A stretch of DNA of 64,000 bases from positions 1,178,001 through 1,242,000 of the forward strand of contig NZ_CP139003.1 in assembly GCF_044597725.1 (NCBI RefSeq), given 5' to 3'. Shown in pieces: positions 63,040-64,000 of the stretch. Every line of letters begins with the position of its first letter. Within the stretch, counting starts at the first letter, position 1. A program made the translations under genes and the position numbers. Under the pieces are notes generated by a model. It was given only the letters and a program-made list of their open reading frames with translations, made no database searches and was not told where the DNA came from. The stretch is from Bermanella sp044597725 (GTDB lineage: Bacteria > Pseudomonadota > Gammaproteobacteria > Pseudomonadales > Oceanobacteraceae).

Positions 63040-64000
63040 TTAAAAGCCCAAGTCTACATGGGCTGAGTCACTCACCTGTGAAACACATAAGGTTGCCCGC
63101 TTGGCTAGGCTGTCATTTTCTTTGTCTTGATGCTGTGCTAAATAAGCTTTTACCGATTCTGCTCGAGACTGTGCAAGTTGGCGCCAAGTATCACGTTTTG
63201 CTTCTGTTTCTGATACATAAGGGCATACCTGTAATTCCAGTTCAGTTCTATCGACCATTATTTTGACAACTTTGTCTAAATATTCTTTATGTTCTGCACT
63301 TAAGTCAGACTGATTAGTTTCGAAATTTAATTGATTTAAACGAATTGCCATCAAGCTATCTTTAGCGAAAGAGAGTAGAGAGACGAGTGCACCATAGGGT
63401 TGTAGGCTTTGTTGTAAATAATGCATAGAGGCGGTTTTTAGGGCCAGTGTCCCAAGCTGGCTCATAACATCGTCGTAAGCAAAGTTAGGGTCGCTAATTT
63501 TCCCTGACATCGGAACACTTAATTGTAAATTACCGTTATCGTCTCGTAATAGATCTAAAGCAGTATCCACCGGCATAGAAATGCGTTTGCTAACACGACT
63601 AATGGTGTCCTCGTCTTGTGGTTCAAGTTTAGAATTACGTAAAAATATTCTTGTGGTGCCACTTAACTGTTCATCGTTTAATGTCACATCAGTATTAATG
63701 TTGAGCATACCTTTTTGCGCACGATAGCCTATGGCAGTGCTCATATATCCATTCAGTGGAATAATATTGAATTGCTCTAAGGCTAGCTGGGCATTGCCAA
63801 CGGGCCAGCCATTCTCGCGATTTAGCTGGGCGTTAAAGTTGATTTTACTGTAATCGTCAACAGATGCTGCTAGAGATATATTCACATCAGGCTCAAACGG
63901 TGCGTTGAGATCTTTCATGGCTAATGCACTAATAGAGAATGCCTTTAATGAAAAAGGCACAATATAGTTGGGGGCTACACTATGATCACGAAACCAGATA
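63040..64000 (-). CDS. DUF748/AsmA-like protein with OmpA-like carboxyl end, 5' part outside the window
   Basis: The minus-strand frame stays open to the window edge (63961-64000 encode WFRDHSVAPNYI upstream of a GTG at 63960), so only the carboxyl ~320 residues are seen. The beta-rich part (DLNAPFEPDVNISLAASVDDYSKINFNAQL; MSTAIGYRAQKGMLNINTDVTL) and the LSVPMSGKISDPNFAYDDV stretch are typical of DUF748, an AsmA-like envelope family. The end (LNFETNQSDLSAEHKEYLDKVVKIM... AQSRAESVKAYL) resembles an OmpA-type domain. Likely a large inner-membrane-anchored periplasmic protein. Confidence 0.8.
   Translation of the reverse strand, partial: IWFRDHSVAPNYIVPFSLKAFSISALAMKDLNAPFEPDVNISLAASVDDYSKINFNAQLNRENGWPVGNAQLALEQFNIIPLNGYMSTAIGYRAQKGMLNINTDVTLNDEQLSGTTRIFLRNSKLEPQDEDTISRVSKRISMPVDTALDLLRDDNGNLQLSVPMSGKISDPNFAYDDVMSQLGTLALKTASMHYLQQSLQPYGALVSLLSFAKDSLMAIRLNQLNFETNQSDLSAEHKEYLDKVVKIMVDRTELELQVCPYVSETEAKRDTWRQLAQSRAESVKAYLAQHQDKENDSLAKRATLCVSQVSDSAHVDLGF

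Overview
The window is a chromosome segment of a free-living, motile, aerobic gammaproteobacterium. The gene content and order fit the marine Oceanospirillales / Pseudomonas side of the class: secG-tRNA-Leu-tRNA-fMet-rimP-nusA-infB, rpsF-rpsR-DUF2232-rplI, alaS-lysC-csrA-tRNA-Ser-tRNA-Arg, and a bioBFHCD operon. The base composition is moderately AT-rich. Genus assignment (for example something near Bermanella or Oleispira) is inference only. Almost all coding sequence is housekeeping. The unusual material lies between the genes.

Layout. 1-6.6 kb: pyruvate dehydrogenase E1 and E2 (aceE-aceF, no E3 gene here) and a methyl-accepting chemotaxis protein. 6.7-13.0 kb: yhbY facing away from a conserved cluster, ftsH-folP-glmM-tpiA-secG. 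The 585 bp between yhbY and ftsH hold a badly decayed rlmE (23S rRNA 2'-O-methyltransferase). 13.0-24.2 kb: tRNA-Leu(GAG), tRNA-fMet and decayed copies of its 3' half, then rimP-nusA-infB, rbfA-truB, rpsO, pnp, slyD and a bile-acid:sodium-symporter-family carrier. 24.3-28.1 kb: accessory genes (ATP-grasp protein, YceI, cytochrome b561, Mpo1-like DUF962, serine hydrolase). 28.5-39 kb: rpsF-rpsR-DUF2232-rplI, a 600-bp island of inverted and direct repeats, dsbD and ispB on the minus strand, rplU-rpmA-obgE-proB-dnaB on the plus strand, and an Lrp/AsnC-type regulator. 39.5-44.1 kb: part of the arginine succinyltransferase pathway (astC-astA-astD) plus a DUF1338 enzyme. 44.1-48.4 kb (minus): rsmC, a periplasmic binding protein, an outer-membrane barrel, srkA and comF. 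48.5-53.0 kb: the biotin operon bioB-F-H-C-D, with a probable BirA operator inside the start of comF. 53.2-57.5 kb: a mini flagellar-rod-like protein, an SprA-type metalloprotease homologue, NADH dehydrogenase (ndh) and four small membrane proteins. 57.7-64 kb: alaS, lysC, csrA, tRNA-Ser(GCT), two tRNA-Arg(ACG), a duplicated tRNA-Arg 3' end and terminator, and the 3' part of a large DUF748/AsmA-like gene that runs off the window.

How it fits together: most genes serve translation (ribosomal proteins, initiation and elongation factors, ribosome maturation, tRNAs), core carbon and cofactor metabolism (PDH, folate, amino sugars, biotin, polyprenyl chain, proline, lysine) and envelope or redox upkeep (FtsH, SecG, DsbD, Ndh). 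I see no phage, CRISPR, secretion or defence cluster. The main discoveries are genome-decay and repeat phenomena: the rlmE relic, the tRNA-fMet relics, the repeat island where dnaB is usually found next to rplI, and an att-like duplication of the tRNA-Arg 3' end.
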